Positions 8,000 through 16,393 of a stretch of 64,000 nucleotides of DNA are shown piece after piece. Numbering within the stretch: the first letter of the stretch is position 1; each line of letters opens with the position of its first letter. Origin of the DNA: VRUE01 sp963715625 (GTDB lineage: Bacteria; Actinomycetota; Thermoleophilia; Solirubrobacterales; 70-9); NCBI GenBank assembly GCA_963715625.1, contig OY970260.1, positions 2,728,001 through 2,792,000 of the forward strand, given 5' to 3'. Both the position numbers and the translations under genes were made by a program. Under the pieces are notes generated by a model. That model worked only from the letters and a program-made list of their open reading frames with translations, had not been told where the DNA came from and searched no databases.

Positions 8000-8616
8000 C
8001 AGGCAGCCGCAGCGTCATCGCCAGGCGTATCGCCCTCGGGCTCTTTCGGCTCAGACTCCGCTTTGGCAGCCTCTTTCCCCGGCGCCAGCAGCATGCTCAT
8101 GTTCCGCCCTTCCTGCAGCGGCTGCGACTCGATCACGGCGAGGCCGTCGAGATCCTCGAAGAGCCGCTGCAGCAGCGCCCTGCCCCGCTCCGGATGCGCC
8201 TGCTCGCGGCCGCGGAACATGATCGTGACCTTGACCTTGTCCTGGTGGCGCAGGAAGCGCTCGACGTGGCCCTTCTTGGTCTCGTAGTCGTGGTCGGCGA
8301 TCTTCGGCCGCAGCTTGATCTCGCGGATGTTGACCTGCTGCTGGTGCTTGCGGGCCTGCTTCTGCTTCTGCTCCTGCTCGTACTTGTACTTCGAGTAGTC
8401 GAGCAGGCGGGTCACCGGCGGTTTCGAGCCGGGAGCGACCTCGACCAGATCGAGGTCGGCGTCCTGGGCGCGTTTCAGCGCATCGGCGATCTCGACGATG
8501 CCGAGCTGCTCCCCATCCGCCCCGATCAGGCGGACCTTGGGCACGCGGATCCGCTCGTTGATCCGAGTCGTGTCGCGCTCCGGCGGGCGCCGGTCGAACC
8601 TACGGGGAACCGGCAC
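7999..8616 (-). CDS. infC: Translation initiation factor IF-3
   Basis: Binds the 30S subunit and controls start-codon selection. The 205-residue product carries the core from INERIRVPKVRLIG onward, the KYKYEQEQKQK linker helix and a C-terminal domain with HVERFLRHQDKVKV. It has a short acidic, alanine-rich tail. The start is taken as GTG at 8616; no Shine-Dalgarno sequence is visible. An 8-codon upstream frame (ATG at 8639, ending TAG) overlaps this GTG as TAGTG. Confidence 0.94.
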   Translation of the reverse strand: MPVPRRFDRRPPERDTTRINERIRVPKVRLIGADGEQLGIVEIADALKRAQDADLDLVEVAPGSKPPVTRLLDYSKYKYEQEQKQKQARKHQQQVNIREIKLRPKIADHDYETKKGHVERFLRHQDKVKVTIMFRGREQAHPERGRALLQRLFEDLDGLAVIESQPLQEGRNMSMLLAPGKEAAKAESEPKEPEGDTPGDDAAAA

Positions 8617-8720
8617 TATCGAAGAGGGCCGTCGAGCATCAAGAGGACGAGAGGTAGGAGTGCGGGCACGGGACGCTCAGCGGCACGAGGTCTTTTGCGT
8701 ACCTGCGATCAAGTGCCCGG

Positions 8721-8750
8721 AGTATAGACAGAGGCGGCGCTTTGGGCGAA
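8721..8750 (-). promoter_or_regulatory. Possible infC promoter
   Basis: On the minus strand TATACT (8726-8721) resembles a -10 box, with TTCGCC 18 nt upstream as a weak -35. It lies directly after the thrS stop and about 100 nt before infC. This is pattern recognition only. Confidence 0.3.
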
Positions 8751-8758
8751 TGCGCGGG

Positions 8759-10663
8759 TCAGGAGGGCTCGCTCTCGGCGCGGACGCGAGCGGTGAACTC
8801 CGCCGCCGGCATCGCCCCCAGCTCACCCTGCTCGTGCGAGCGCACCGCCACGGCACCGGCCTCCTGCTCGCGGTCGCCGACGACCAGCATGTAGGGATAG
8901 CGGCCGAGCTCGGCGTCGCGGATCTTCTTGCCGACCGACTCCGAGCGGGCGTCGGCCTCGACCCGCACCCCCGCTTCGCGCAGCTCGGCGACGACGCGCT
9001 CTGCGTACTCGTCGTGGCGGTCGGAGACGGGCAGGACGATCGCCTGCACCGGCGCCAGCCAGACGGGAAAACGGCCTGCGTAGTGCTCGATCAGGATCCC
9101 GGCGAAGCGCTCCATCGAGCCGAGCAGGGCGCGGTGGATCATCACCGGCCGGTGGGCGGCGTCGTCGGGGCCGACGTAGGTGAGGTCGAAGCGCTCGGGC
9201 ATCTGGAAGTCGAGCTGGCAGGTGCCGCACTGCCAGGAGCGGCCGAGCGCGTCGGTGACGTGGAAGTCGATCTTCGGCCCGTAGAAGGCGCCGTCGCCGG
9301 GGTTGAGCTCGTACTCGCGGCCCTGGCGATCGAGCGCCTCGGTCAGCGCCGCCTCGGCCTTCGCCCACTGCTCCTCGGAGCCCATCGACTTTTCTGGCCG
9401 GGTCGAGAGCTCGACCCGGACGTCCTCGAAGCCGAAGCGGGCGTAGAGCTCGTCGATCGCCTCGCAGATGTCGGCGACCTCGTCGGCGATCTGCTCCTCG
9501 GTGCAGTAGACGTGGGCGTCGTCCTGGGTGAAGGCGCGGACGCGCAGCAGGCCGTGCAGGACGCCCTCGCGCTCGTTGCGCGAGACGAGGCCGAACTCGG
9601 CCAGGCGCAGCGGCAGCTCGCGGTAGGAGTGGCGCTCGGAGTCGAAGACGAGGCAGGCGCCGGGGCAGTTCATCGGGCGCAGCGCCAGGTGGCGCTCGTC
9701 GGACTGCATGAAGTACATGTCGTCGCGGTAGTTCTCCCAGTGCCCGGAGCGGCGCCAGAGCTCCTCGTCGAGCACCTGCGGAGTGGCGATCTCCCTGTAG
9801 CCGCGCTTGCGCAGCTGGGCCTGGACCTGGTCCTCGATCAGGTGCAACAAGGTCGTCCCGTTGGGCAGCCAGAAGGGCATCCCGGGCGCCTCTTCGCGCA
9901 GCATGAAGATGCCGAGCTGGGGGCCGAGCCGGCGGTGGTCGCGCGCCTTGGCCTGCTCGATCAGCTCCAGGTGGGCGGCGAGGTCCTTCTTCGAGAAGAA
10001 GGCGGTGCCGTAGATCCGGGTCAGCATCTGGCGCTTCTCGTCACCGCGCCAGTAGGCACCGGCGAGCGAGCTGAGCTTGATCGCCTTGATCCGCCCGGTC
10101 GAGGGGCCGTGGGGGCCGCGGCAGAGATCCTCGAAGGGCCCGTTGCGGTAGAGCGAGACGGTCTCGACACCAACGCCTGAGACCAGGTCGCGGATCAGCT
10201 CGACCTTGTAGTCCTCGCCCTGGCCCTCGAAGATCTCGATCGCCTCGGCGACCGGCACGTCGCGGCGCTCGAAGGGCTCGTCGGCCTCGATGTGAGTCCG
10301 CATCCCCGCCTCGATCTTCTCCAGGTCGGCATCGGTGACCTTGACGTCCTCGGGGAAGTCGAAGTCGTAGTAAAAGCCATTCTCGATCGCCGGGCCGATC
10401 GTCACCTTGGTCCCCGGATAGAGCTCCTGCACCGCCTCGGCCATCACGTGGGCGGCGTCGTGGCGGATCAGCTCGAGCGCCTCGGGGTCGCGGTCGGTGA
10501 GGATCGCAATCCCGGCGCCGTCGGGCAGCGGCGCGGAGAGGTCGCGAAGCTCGCCGTCGACCCGGATCGCCAGCGCCGCCTTGGCCAGCCCCGGCCCGAT
10601 AGCGCCAGCCGCGTCAGCGCCAGATGCGCCGTCTGCAAGTTCCAGCGACGTCCCGTCAGGCAA
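8759..10663 (-). CDS. thrS: Threonyl-tRNA synthetase
   Basis: Class II ligase with, in order, an N-terminal TGS domain, an editing domain (HDAAHVMAEAV), the catalytic core with its zinc ligands, motif 2 around NEREGVLHGLLRVRAFTQDD, and an anticodon-binding domain. The product is about 634 residues. The start is uncertain: TTG at 10663 is the only standard start codon before an in-frame stop, yet the TGS domain normally begins about six residues earlier (KITVR precedes in frame). A 114-nt compound hairpin lies about 75 nt upstream, in its leader. Confidence 0.94.
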   Translation of the reverse strand: MPDGTSLELADGASGADAAGAIGPGLAKAALAIRVDGELRDLSAPLPDGAGIAILTDRDPEALELIRHDAAHVMAEAVQELYPGTKVTIGPAIENGFYYDFDFPEDVKVTDADLEKIEAGMRTHIEADEPFERRDVPVAEAIEIFEGQGEDYKVELIRDLVSGVGVETVSLYRNGPFEDLCRGPHGPSTGRIKAIKLSSLAGAYWRGDEKRQMLTRIYGTAFFSKKDLAAHLELIEQAKARDHRRLGPQLGIFMLREEAPGMPFWLPNGTTLLHLIEDQVQAQLRKRGYREIATPQVLDEELWRRSGHWENYRDDMYFMQSDERHLALRPMNCPGACLVFDSERHSYRELPLRLAEFGLVSRNEREGVLHGLLRVRAFTQDDAHVYCTEEQIADEVADICEAIDELYARFGFEDVRVELSTRPEKSMGSEEQWAKAEAALTEALDRQGREYELNPGDGAFYGPKIDFHVTDALGRSWQCGTCQLDFQMPERFDLTYVGPDDAAHRPVMIHRALLGSMERFAGILIEHYAGRFPVWLAPVQAIVLPVSDRHDEYAERVVAELREAGVRVEADARSESVGKKIRDAELGRYPYMLVVGDREQEAGAVAVRSHEQGELGAMPAAEFTARVRAESEPS

Positions 10664-10739
10664 GCGGACGGTGATCTTTTGAGTCGCTGCCTCGATGCGG
10701 CCATGCTACCCACGCCCGCCCAGGCCCACCCGGCCCAAT

Positions 10740-10853
10740 GCGGTCGCACTTCCCGTCGCTATCCGACGGGAAGTGCAACATCGAGGGATGGGAGCGCCTC
10801 AAATGCCGATGCGGTCGCGGTAACTGCCGCGTACCGGCGGAAAGTGCGACCGC
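10740..10853. repeat. 114-nt element with two mutually exclusive hairpins, thrS leader
   Basis: The outer arms GCGGTCGCACTT (10740-10751) and AAGTGCGACCGC (10842-10853) are perfect complements. Part of the left arm also forms a perfect 13-bp inner hairpin, GCACTTCCCGTCG / CGACGGGAAGTGC (10746-10758, 10764-10776). Both cannot form at once. A small GC stem (CGCGG / CCGCG near 10817-10832) lies between. The element fills the gap between the stop codon of the membrane-protein gene and the thrS leader. Confidence 0.75.
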
Positions 10854-12664
10854 TACCGGGGAGGGGCTTGGCGGGCTTGGCGGACGGCGATCGGCGGGCA
10901 GGGGCTTTCGCCGTGGACCGGCGTCGTGCGTTCCCAGAGGACGTAGGGGCCGCCACTGCGCAGCCGGCGCAGATGCCCGAACGGCGGTCGCGGCGATTCG
11001 GTGACGACGTACCGCACACCGGGCGGAGGCTTCGAGTCGGTTTCCTGGGCCGCCTCGATGCAGACCCTGCCACCGCGCAGCTCCCAGGAGACATAGGGGA
11101 CGCCGTGTTCATCTTCGAGCAGCTGGCGCGAGGCGAGCACGAGCGTCGGGCTCTCGCCGACGTCGGCGCGGAATCCGGTGAGCCCCGGCGAGTAAGAGGA
11201 TGGGCCCACCGGCGCATTGGCCAGCGCCAGCAGCGAGCAGCCGCCGGCGACGAGCAGGTAGAGCCAGGCGACGGGCCGTCTCAGCAGCGGGAGGACAATG
11301 ACGAGGGCGGCGACCGGCGCGGCGATCTCGATCGCCTTGGCAGCGGTGTACGGCGTTCCGCCCATGCGAGCGGCGGCATAGGCGAGCGCCGCGGCGGCGA
11401 GGCCGGCGAGCAGAGCCGTCTCGCGGCGGCGCCAGCAGAGGAAGGCGCCGTAGGCGAGCAGGATCGAGGCGAAGGCGGCCCCGAGGAAGTAGCCGAGGGC
11501 GGGAACCGCCCCGTCTCCGGGCGAGAGGCGGAAGTCCCCGGAGGGCCAGATGCCGAGCGCCTCGAAGGGCGAGACCTGGCCGAAGAGGTTGCCGAGGCCG
11601 GGGCCGTTGGGGTCGAAGGTCTCGAACTGCTGGAAATCGATCATCCGGCCGATCTCGGGGGCTATCAGGACGAGGAAGAGGAGAACGGCGTAAAGAGCAG
11701 CGCTCCAGGCTGCGGGGCCCGTCGCGACTGCCGGGGGGCCTGCGGGCGGGGGCTGCGCCTCCGTTCTCGGCCCCCCGGCATCCGCGCCACCCGCAGAGGG
11801 GCGGAGGCGGTGGACGCCGTGCTCCATCAGCGTCCAAGCTGCTGCCGTCCCGATCAGCCAGATGAGGCCGGGGAAGCTGTAGGTGTAGACGGAGCCGGCT
11901 GCCAGGAGGGCAGCTGGGGTGAAGCGGAGGGGGAGCTGGCGCCACTCGGGGTTTTGCGAGGCCTCGCGGAGGGCCAGGGCGAAGGCCAGGAAGAAGAGGG
12001 CTTGCATGGTCTCCTTGAAGGAGCCCTGGGCGAAGTAGGAAGCGGCCATGTAGGTGAGGCCGATTACGAGCGCGGCCGGGATGCGGAGGTGCGACGGCTG
12101 GTCCCGAAAGGCCGTCAAGGCGGTGAGTGAGGCGAGAACGGCGACGGCGATCGTCAGGCCGGTGAACCCCGGGACCAGCCCTATGCCGAGGCCCCCGTGC
12201 AGCGCCACGACGATCGCGTGGGGGCCGAGCGGGTAGCCCTGGTGGAGGAGCTGGGAGCCCTCGCCGCCGGCGAGGCGGTCGGTGGCCAGCAGGTGCTGGG
12301 ACATGTCCGGGTTGAAGCTGGTGCCGAGGATGCCGAAGTGGCCCTCGGCGACGAAGGGGAGCGCGGTGGCGAGGAGTGCGAGCAGGGCGACCGGCGCGCC
12401 GGTCCGCAGCGCCTCCCCCCCGCCGTCGAGTCGTCGCCAGAGGTAGGCGACCGACGCCGCCGAGAGGACCAGGACGGCGACGGCAGGCGCCGCGCCCTCG
12501 CCCGGCAGCCGAACCGTCCCCCAGCAGGTCGCGCAGAGCAACGCCAGCCCCACGGCGGGAGCCAGCCACGACCAGCGCCGCACCCCGCAGAGCGCGAGCG
12601 CCGCCTGCCCGATCGCCAGCGAGGCGCCGCACACGGCCAGCACGGCTGCATAGGTCCCGATCAC
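10853..12664 (-). CDS. Polytopic membrane protein, function unknown (possibly a GT-C-type enzyme)
   Basis: The 603-residue product has about 12-14 hydrophobic segments through residues 1-470, with a central Pro/Ala/Gly-rich loop near 290-320, followed by a soluble C-terminal region of about 110 residues. An early extracytoplasmic loop contains SFNPDMSQHLLATDRL; acidic loops after the first membrane spans are seen in lipid-linked-sugar glycosyltransferases of the GT-C fold, but I see no decisive motif. It starts with GTG at 12664. Its stop codon is in contact with the 114-nt hairpin element upstream of thrS. Confidence 0.7.
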   Translation of the reverse strand: MIGTYAAVLAVCGASLAIGQAALALCGVRRWSWLAPAVGLALLCATCWGTVRLPGEGAAPAVAVLVLSAASVAYLWRRLDGGGEALRTGAPVALLALLATALPFVAEGHFGILGTSFNPDMSQHLLATDRLAGGEGSQLLHQGYPLGPHAIVVALHGGLGIGLVPGFTGLTIAVAVLASLTALTAFRDQPSHLRIPAALVIGLTYMAASYFAQGSFKETMQALFFLAFALALREASQNPEWRQLPLRFTPAALLAAGSVYTYSFPGLIWLIGTAAAWTLMEHGVHRLRPSAGGADAGGPRTEAQPPPAGPPAVATGPAAWSAALYAVLLFLVLIAPEIGRMIDFQQFETFDPNGPGLGNLFGQVSPFEALGIWPSGDFRLSPGDGAVPALGYFLGAAFASILLAYGAFLCWRRRETALLAGLAAAALAYAAARMGGTPYTAAKAIEIAAPVAALVIVLPLLRRPVAWLYLLVAGGCSLLALANAPVGPSSYSPGLTGFRADVGESPTLVLASRQLLEDEHGVPYVSWELRGGRVCIEAAQETDSKPPPGVRYVVTESPRPPFGHLRRLRSGGPYVLWERTTPVHGESPCPPIAVRQARQAPPR

Positions 12665-12695
12665 GAGGCCGCGAGCCTAGACGGCCCCGGAGCGA

Positions 12696-12768
12696 TGGGC
12701 GCTACTGGGCTCGAACCAGTGACCTCCAGCTTGTCGAGCTGGCGCTCTCCCAACTGAGCTAAGCGCCC
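12696..12768 (-). tRNA. tRNA-Val (GAC)
   Basis: On the minus strand a 73-nt cloverleaf folds with acceptor GGGCGCT/AGCGCCC, D-stem GCTC/GAGC, anticodon stem CCAGC/GCTGG, T-stem ACTGG/CCAGT and loop TTCGAGC. The anticodon loop is TCGACAA, giving anticodon GAC (valine). Position 33 reads C instead of the nearly universal U. The 3' CCA is not encoded. Confidence 0.9.
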
Positions 12769-12981
12769 CGGGCACCTGAATCTAGCAGCGGTGCGCCGAG
12801 GGCGGAGATTGCGGGAAAAGCGAGTCAGATGAGCGGGCGATCCACGAGGCGTTCGCTCAAGTCGAGCCGGTGCACGCGCCGATGCAGAGAGTGCAACTTC
12901 TCCCCGAACACGGTGTTTCTCTAGACATAGACAGGACCGACGAGCCAGGGAAGCAAAGTCTCACTTGGTGGTACGTCCTTC

Positions 12982-13014
12982 GGAAGCAAAGGGCCCCTCA
13001 TGGGGCCCTCTTCC
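12982..13014 (-). terminator. Probable terminator after yjbQ
   Basis: GGGCCCC and GGGGCCC pair around a 4-nt loop, with the flanking GGAA and TTCC extending the stem. On the minus strand it is followed by TTTGCTT. It begins 3 nt after the yjbQ stop codon. Confidence 0.6.
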
Positions 13015-13016
13015 GT

Positions 13017-13433
13017 TCAGCCAAGCACCTGGACGACGACGGTTCGCTCCCGGGGCCGGTCGTCGAAGTCGATCAGCACCAGCTGCTGCCAGGTGCCGAG
13101 CGCCAACCGCCCGCCGGTCACCGGCACGACCTCCGAGGGACCGACGATCGAGGCACGCTGGTGCGCGTGTGAGTTGGTGTCGTGGTTGAGCCGGTTGTGC
13201 GCGTACTCGCCGCGGGCCGGGATCAGGCGCTCGAGCATCTCCTGGAGATCCTGGACCCCGCCCGGCTCGTACTCCATCGTCGCGATCGCCGCGGTCGACC
13301 CGCGCACGAACGCGCTCGCCTGCCCCTCGGCGACCCCTGCCTCGTCGACCGCCCGCTGGGCCTCGGCCGTGATGTCGATGACGTGAGACTCGCCCCGGGT
13401 TGACAGCGATATCGCAGTGGTGCGGATCTCCAC
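13017..13433 (-). CDS. YjbQ/UPF0047-family protein
   Basis: A 138-residue protein of the YjbQ family, compact proteins for which a secondary thiamine-phosphate synthase activity has been described. Family features are SAFVRGSTAAIATMEYE, the NHDTNSHAHQRASIVGPS block carrying the conserved histidines, and LGTWQQLVLIDFDDRPR. It starts with GTG at 13433. It was adjacent to the secreted-protein gene at 15.4 kb before the IS inserted between them. Confidence 0.88.
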   Translation of the reverse strand: MEIRTTAISLSTRGESHVIDITAEAQRAVDEAGVAEGQASAFVRGSTAAIATMEYEPGGVQDLQEMLERLIPARGEYAHNRLNHDTNSHAHQRASIVGPSEVVPVTGGRLALGTWQQLVLIDFDDRPRERTVVVQVLG

Positions 13434-13455
13434 CGGGTCAAGCTACCCGACTAGA

Positions 13456-15396
13456 CCGAAGTTACCCCCCGACGCCCGCCCGAATTCGGCTTGAGCAGTG
13501 AGGATCGCCGCTTTCACGGCTGTCTCGTTCGTGTCTACGCGTGCTTGGGGATGCGCTCGATCAGCTCCAGCGCCCGCGCCTGGAGCTCGTTGGGCTCGCT
13601 GAGCTGCTCGAAGCTGGCCTCGGCGCCCTCGACGCGGATCGTGTTGCGGGTGCGCAGGGAGAGCTCATCGATCAGGCTCTCGAAGCTGTGGGGCGTCTCC
13701 CCGCGCGAGGTGCGCTTGGCGCGCGCCTTGCCGGTGGCGGCGGCCGAGCGCTTCGCCTTGGCGACCGGATCCGCCTGCGCCGGCGGGCACTCGTCGCGGA
13801 AGGTCAGCTCCGCCCATGCCTCGCGCAGGTGCCACTCCAGGTAGTAGGAGAGCATGCAGCAGAAGATGTGGGCGCGGACCCGGTCCTCGAGGCGGTGGTG
13901 GATGGGCCGGACCTCCAGCGGCCCCTTCAGGGTGCGGAAGGCGCGCTCTGCCCACTTCAGCTGCTTGTAGGAGGTGACTACGCCGGGGGTGTCCAGCTCG
14001 CCGCCGGGGACGGAGGTGCGCAGCGCGTAGATCCCGTCGAGGGCCGCCTCGGCGGCGACCTGCGCCTGCTTGCGGGAGAAGGTGAAGCAGGCGTCGGTGA
14101 TCTGCACCTCGAAGTGCTTCTTGACCTTGTAGCGCTTCAAGGCCGGGCCGACCGCGAGGCCGATCTCGGCGGCGCCTTTGAGCGTGCCGGCCGCAGCGCG
14201 CTCTGCGATCTCCCCCAGGCCGCGCTCGGTGGCAGCCAGCAGCTCCTCTCGCTTTCTCGCCCGCTCCTCGCCGACCAGGGGATTGCGGCAGAGGACGAGC
14301 CGCTCGCCGGGGTAGGCATCCGATTCGATCTCGGCCAGGTTGGTCTCGTCGAGGAGTGAGAGCTGCAGGTCGCCCTCCTTGACCAGCTTCTTCACCGCCG
14401 GCGCTTTCAGCGCCGTGATCCAGGCGACCCCCTCCGCCTCTCCCATCGTCTCCAGGTTGGCCTTTGTCGCCATGCCGCGGTCGGAGACGACGATCACCGT
14501 GGCGAGCCCGAAGCGCTCCTTCAGCTTGGCGACCTGGGCGGGCAGGGTCGCGTGGTCGTTGAGGTTGCCCTCGAAGACCTCGATCGCGACCGGGCGTCCC
14601 TGCCGGTCACAGAGCAGGCCGTAGGTGATCTGCAGGGTGCCCGGTCGCCCGTCGCGCGAGTAGCCGAGCGCCGCCAGCGGGCAGGTCCTGCCCTCGAAGT
14701 AGGAGGAGGAGACGTCATAGAGGACCAGGGTGCCGTCGGTGAGGTGGCGGGTGGCGAGGCGGTCCTCGATCTTCCCCTGGCGCTCGCAGAGCCAGTCCAT
14801 CGCCGCGTAGAGGTCGTCTTGGTCAGCGCTCCCCACGCCGAGCGAGGAGCCGAGCGTTGACTGGCCCAGGGCTCGCACGGTGGCGAGCTTGGAGCCGGGC
14901 TCCAGGACCCGCTGGCAGATCATCGCCAGGGCGAGGTCGCGCTCTTTGGAGGGGGAGCGGTCGAGCAGGCGGGGCAGGCCGAGGCGGCGAGCGGCCCCCA
15001 GCACCGCTTCGGCGTGCCCGGTGGGGAGGCTGTGCGTCACCTCGAGCCCCTCGTCTGCCACCAGCAGCGTCTTGCCGGCGAGGACCGCCCTGATCGCGGC
15101 GATCGCCTCCGGTGGCAGGTGGGAGAGGTTGGCGAGCGTCTGCTTCTTCACCTTGCCGCCCTCGCGGTAGGAGCGGCGCAACAGCTGCGAGTGGTACTCG
15201 CGATCACCGCGCTTGACCGTGTTCGTGACCACGTGCATAGCGCCTGTCGGCCTTGCCTTTCTGCCCATACCACGAACCTATCACTACCTTCGGACGGATA
15301 GTCGTGACTACGTTTGACAAGGTGCAAACACCGGCAATCCCGCACGGGAAGCAGGATTCAGCCCACTCAGCGGCTCAGTGGGCGGGGTAACTTCGG
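13456..15396 (-). mobile_element. Complete IS, copy 1 (IS1634/IS4-like)
   Basis: The left end CCGAAGTTACCCC (13456-13468) and the right end GGGGTAACTTCGG (15384-15396) are perfect 13-bp terminal inverted repeats. They are flanked by the 6-bp direct repeat ACTAGA (13450-13455 and 15397-15402), a target-site duplication. Total length is 1941 bp with one transposase gene on the minus strand. A second copy of the same family is at 52037-53974. The intact duplication implies a fairly recent insertion. Confidence 0.95.
13535..15268 (-). CDS. DDE transposase, IS1634/IS4-like
   Basis: The 577-residue protein mobilises the surrounding IS. Candidate catalytic residues are Asp in LVLYDVSSSYFEG, Asp in VVSDRGMATKAN and Glu in KWAERAFRTLKG, the last inside the Y-R-E-K-like signature of IS4-group enzymes. 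Long blocks such as KGPLEVRPIHHRLEDRVRAH are identical to the copy at 52 kb. The frame is intact, so the enzyme may be active. Confidence 0.93.
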   Translation of the reverse strand: MGRKARPTGAMHVVTNTVKRGDREYHSQLLRRSYREGGKVKKQTLANLSHLPPEAIAAIRAVLAGKTLLVADEGLEVTHSLPTGHAEAVLGAARRLGLPRLLDRSPSKERDLALAMICQRVLEPGSKLATVRALGQSTLGSSLGVGSADQDDLYAAMDWLCERQGKIEDRLATRHLTDGTLVLYDVSSSYFEGRTCPLAALGYSRDGRPGTLQITYGLLCDRQGRPVAIEVFEGNLNDHATLPAQVAKLKERFGLATVIVVSDRGMATKANLETMGEAEGVAWITALKAPAVKKLVKEGDLQLSLLDETNLAEIESDAYPGERLVLCRNPLVGEERARKREELLAATERGLGEIAERAAAGTLKGAAEIGLAVGPALKRYKVKKHFEVQITDACFTFSRKQAQVAAEAALDGIYALRTSVPGGELDTPGVVTSYKQLKWAERAFRTLKGPLEVRPIHHRLEDRVRAHIFCCMLSYYLEWHLREAWAELTFRDECPPAQADPVAKAKRSAAATGKARAKRTSRGETPHSFESLIDELSLRTRNTIRVEGAEASFEQLSEPNELQARALELIERIPKHA

Positions 15397-15397
15397 A

Positions 15398-16393
15398 CTA
15401 GAAGCTGGAATCCAGGTGGGCCCAGAACTGCCCACCGGCGAGCGGGACCCGGGGCGCGCCTGGAAACGACACCGAGAGGCGACCGGCCCAGGACCTCTTC
15501 CCGTCGGCTGCGGCCGCATAGGACCCCGCTCCGGCGAAGGGCCGCGGCGGCCTCAGCGTGGCCGACGTCAAGGCATCGTTCTGAACGAAGGACCGAGATG
15601 GCGCGACGGCCCAGGCGTACCGCACCACGGCCATCGACCCCAGGCTCTCTTCGGTGAGCGCGAGATAGAGGGTCCTCTCGCCGATCTGCAGGGCGAGGAG
15701 CTCCGTGACTGCGAGAGGCTCCCGCCAGCCCGCCTGCAAGACGTTGAAGGGAAAGCTCGGCGCGCCCCCCGCCGGGCGGGCGTATCGCTGGCCAGGTGCG
15801 CGAATCCGCCCCCGGGCGCAGCGACGGCGCCGCGAGCTCCGGATCCGTCCCTTCGCCCGGTGAGCCCGCACGGCGACGTAGCTCCGCTCGCCGGTGAAGC
15901 GGATGCGGCCGACGAAAACGCCGGGCCTGCTCTCGAACCGGCGCCGCCCCCTGCATCGGCGGCGAGGGACCGGCTTCGCGACCCGGTTGGAAGGCCGGAA
16001 CCGCACCGCGATCCTGCCGAGCTTGCCGAACGAGGCCTCGACCCGTCGCCGCGTCACCGTTCCGCGGGCGACGTACGCGCTGACCGCCGAGGCGCGACCC
16101 CGAGACCGGCCGCGATCCGATCCGGAGCTCCGGTGCCTGGTGACGACGATGCCGACGATGTCGTCGACCCCGATCACGGAGAGATCGAAGCCCTGTCGTG
16201 TCTCGAGCTCGAAGCGAGATTCCCAGGAGCGAGGCCGGCTCGGGGCCTCGTGAACGCGAGCCCGCACGAGCGCGCGGAACTTCGCCGGCACGGCTGCCGG
16301 TATGTCGAGCGGGCCGGCCAGGCACATGGGCGGCGACATGAGAAAGGCCGCGGCCAGGACGGGCACGCAGAGCCAGCGGGAGCGCACGCTCAT
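15398..16393 (-). CDS. Secreted protein of unknown function, serine-protease partner
   Basis: The 331-residue product has a signal peptide (LCVPVLAAAFLMSPPMCLAGP) and a central stretch very rich in arginine, including RRRCRGRRR and SSRRRRCARGR, then a C-terminal part with several aromatic-rich strands. I do not recognise the family. The ATG at 16393 overlaps the protease stop (ATGA), so the two are translationally coupled and probably act together outside the cell. Its TAG stop lies inside the 6-bp target duplication of the IS, which therefore inserted exactly at the 3' end without changing the protein. Confidence 0.72.
   Translation of the reverse strand: MSVRSRWLCVPVLAAAFLMSPPMCLAGPLDIPAAVPAKFRALVRARVHEAPSRPRSWESRFELETRQGFDLSVIGVDDIVGIVVTRHRSSGSDRGRSRGRASAVSAYVARGTVTRRRVEASFGKLGRIAVRFRPSNRVAKPVPRRRCRGRRRFESRPGVFVGRIRFTGERSYVAVRAHRAKGRIRSSRRRRCARGRIRAPGQRYARPAGGAPSFPFNVLQAGWREPLAVTELLALQIGERTLYLALTEESLGSMAVVRYAWAVAPSRSFVQNDALTSATLRPPRPFAGAGSYAAAADGKRSWAGRLSVSFPGAPRVPLAGGQFWAHLDSSF

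Noticed and set aside
10664..10860. A T-box riboswitch ahead of thrS
   Set aside because: No T-box consensus, specifier loop pattern or terminator/antiterminator with a T-run was found; only palindromes are present.
13017..15400. A gene broken by IS copy 1
   Set aside because: The target duplication lies at the stop codon of the flanking gene and yjbQ is complete, so nothing is interrupted.
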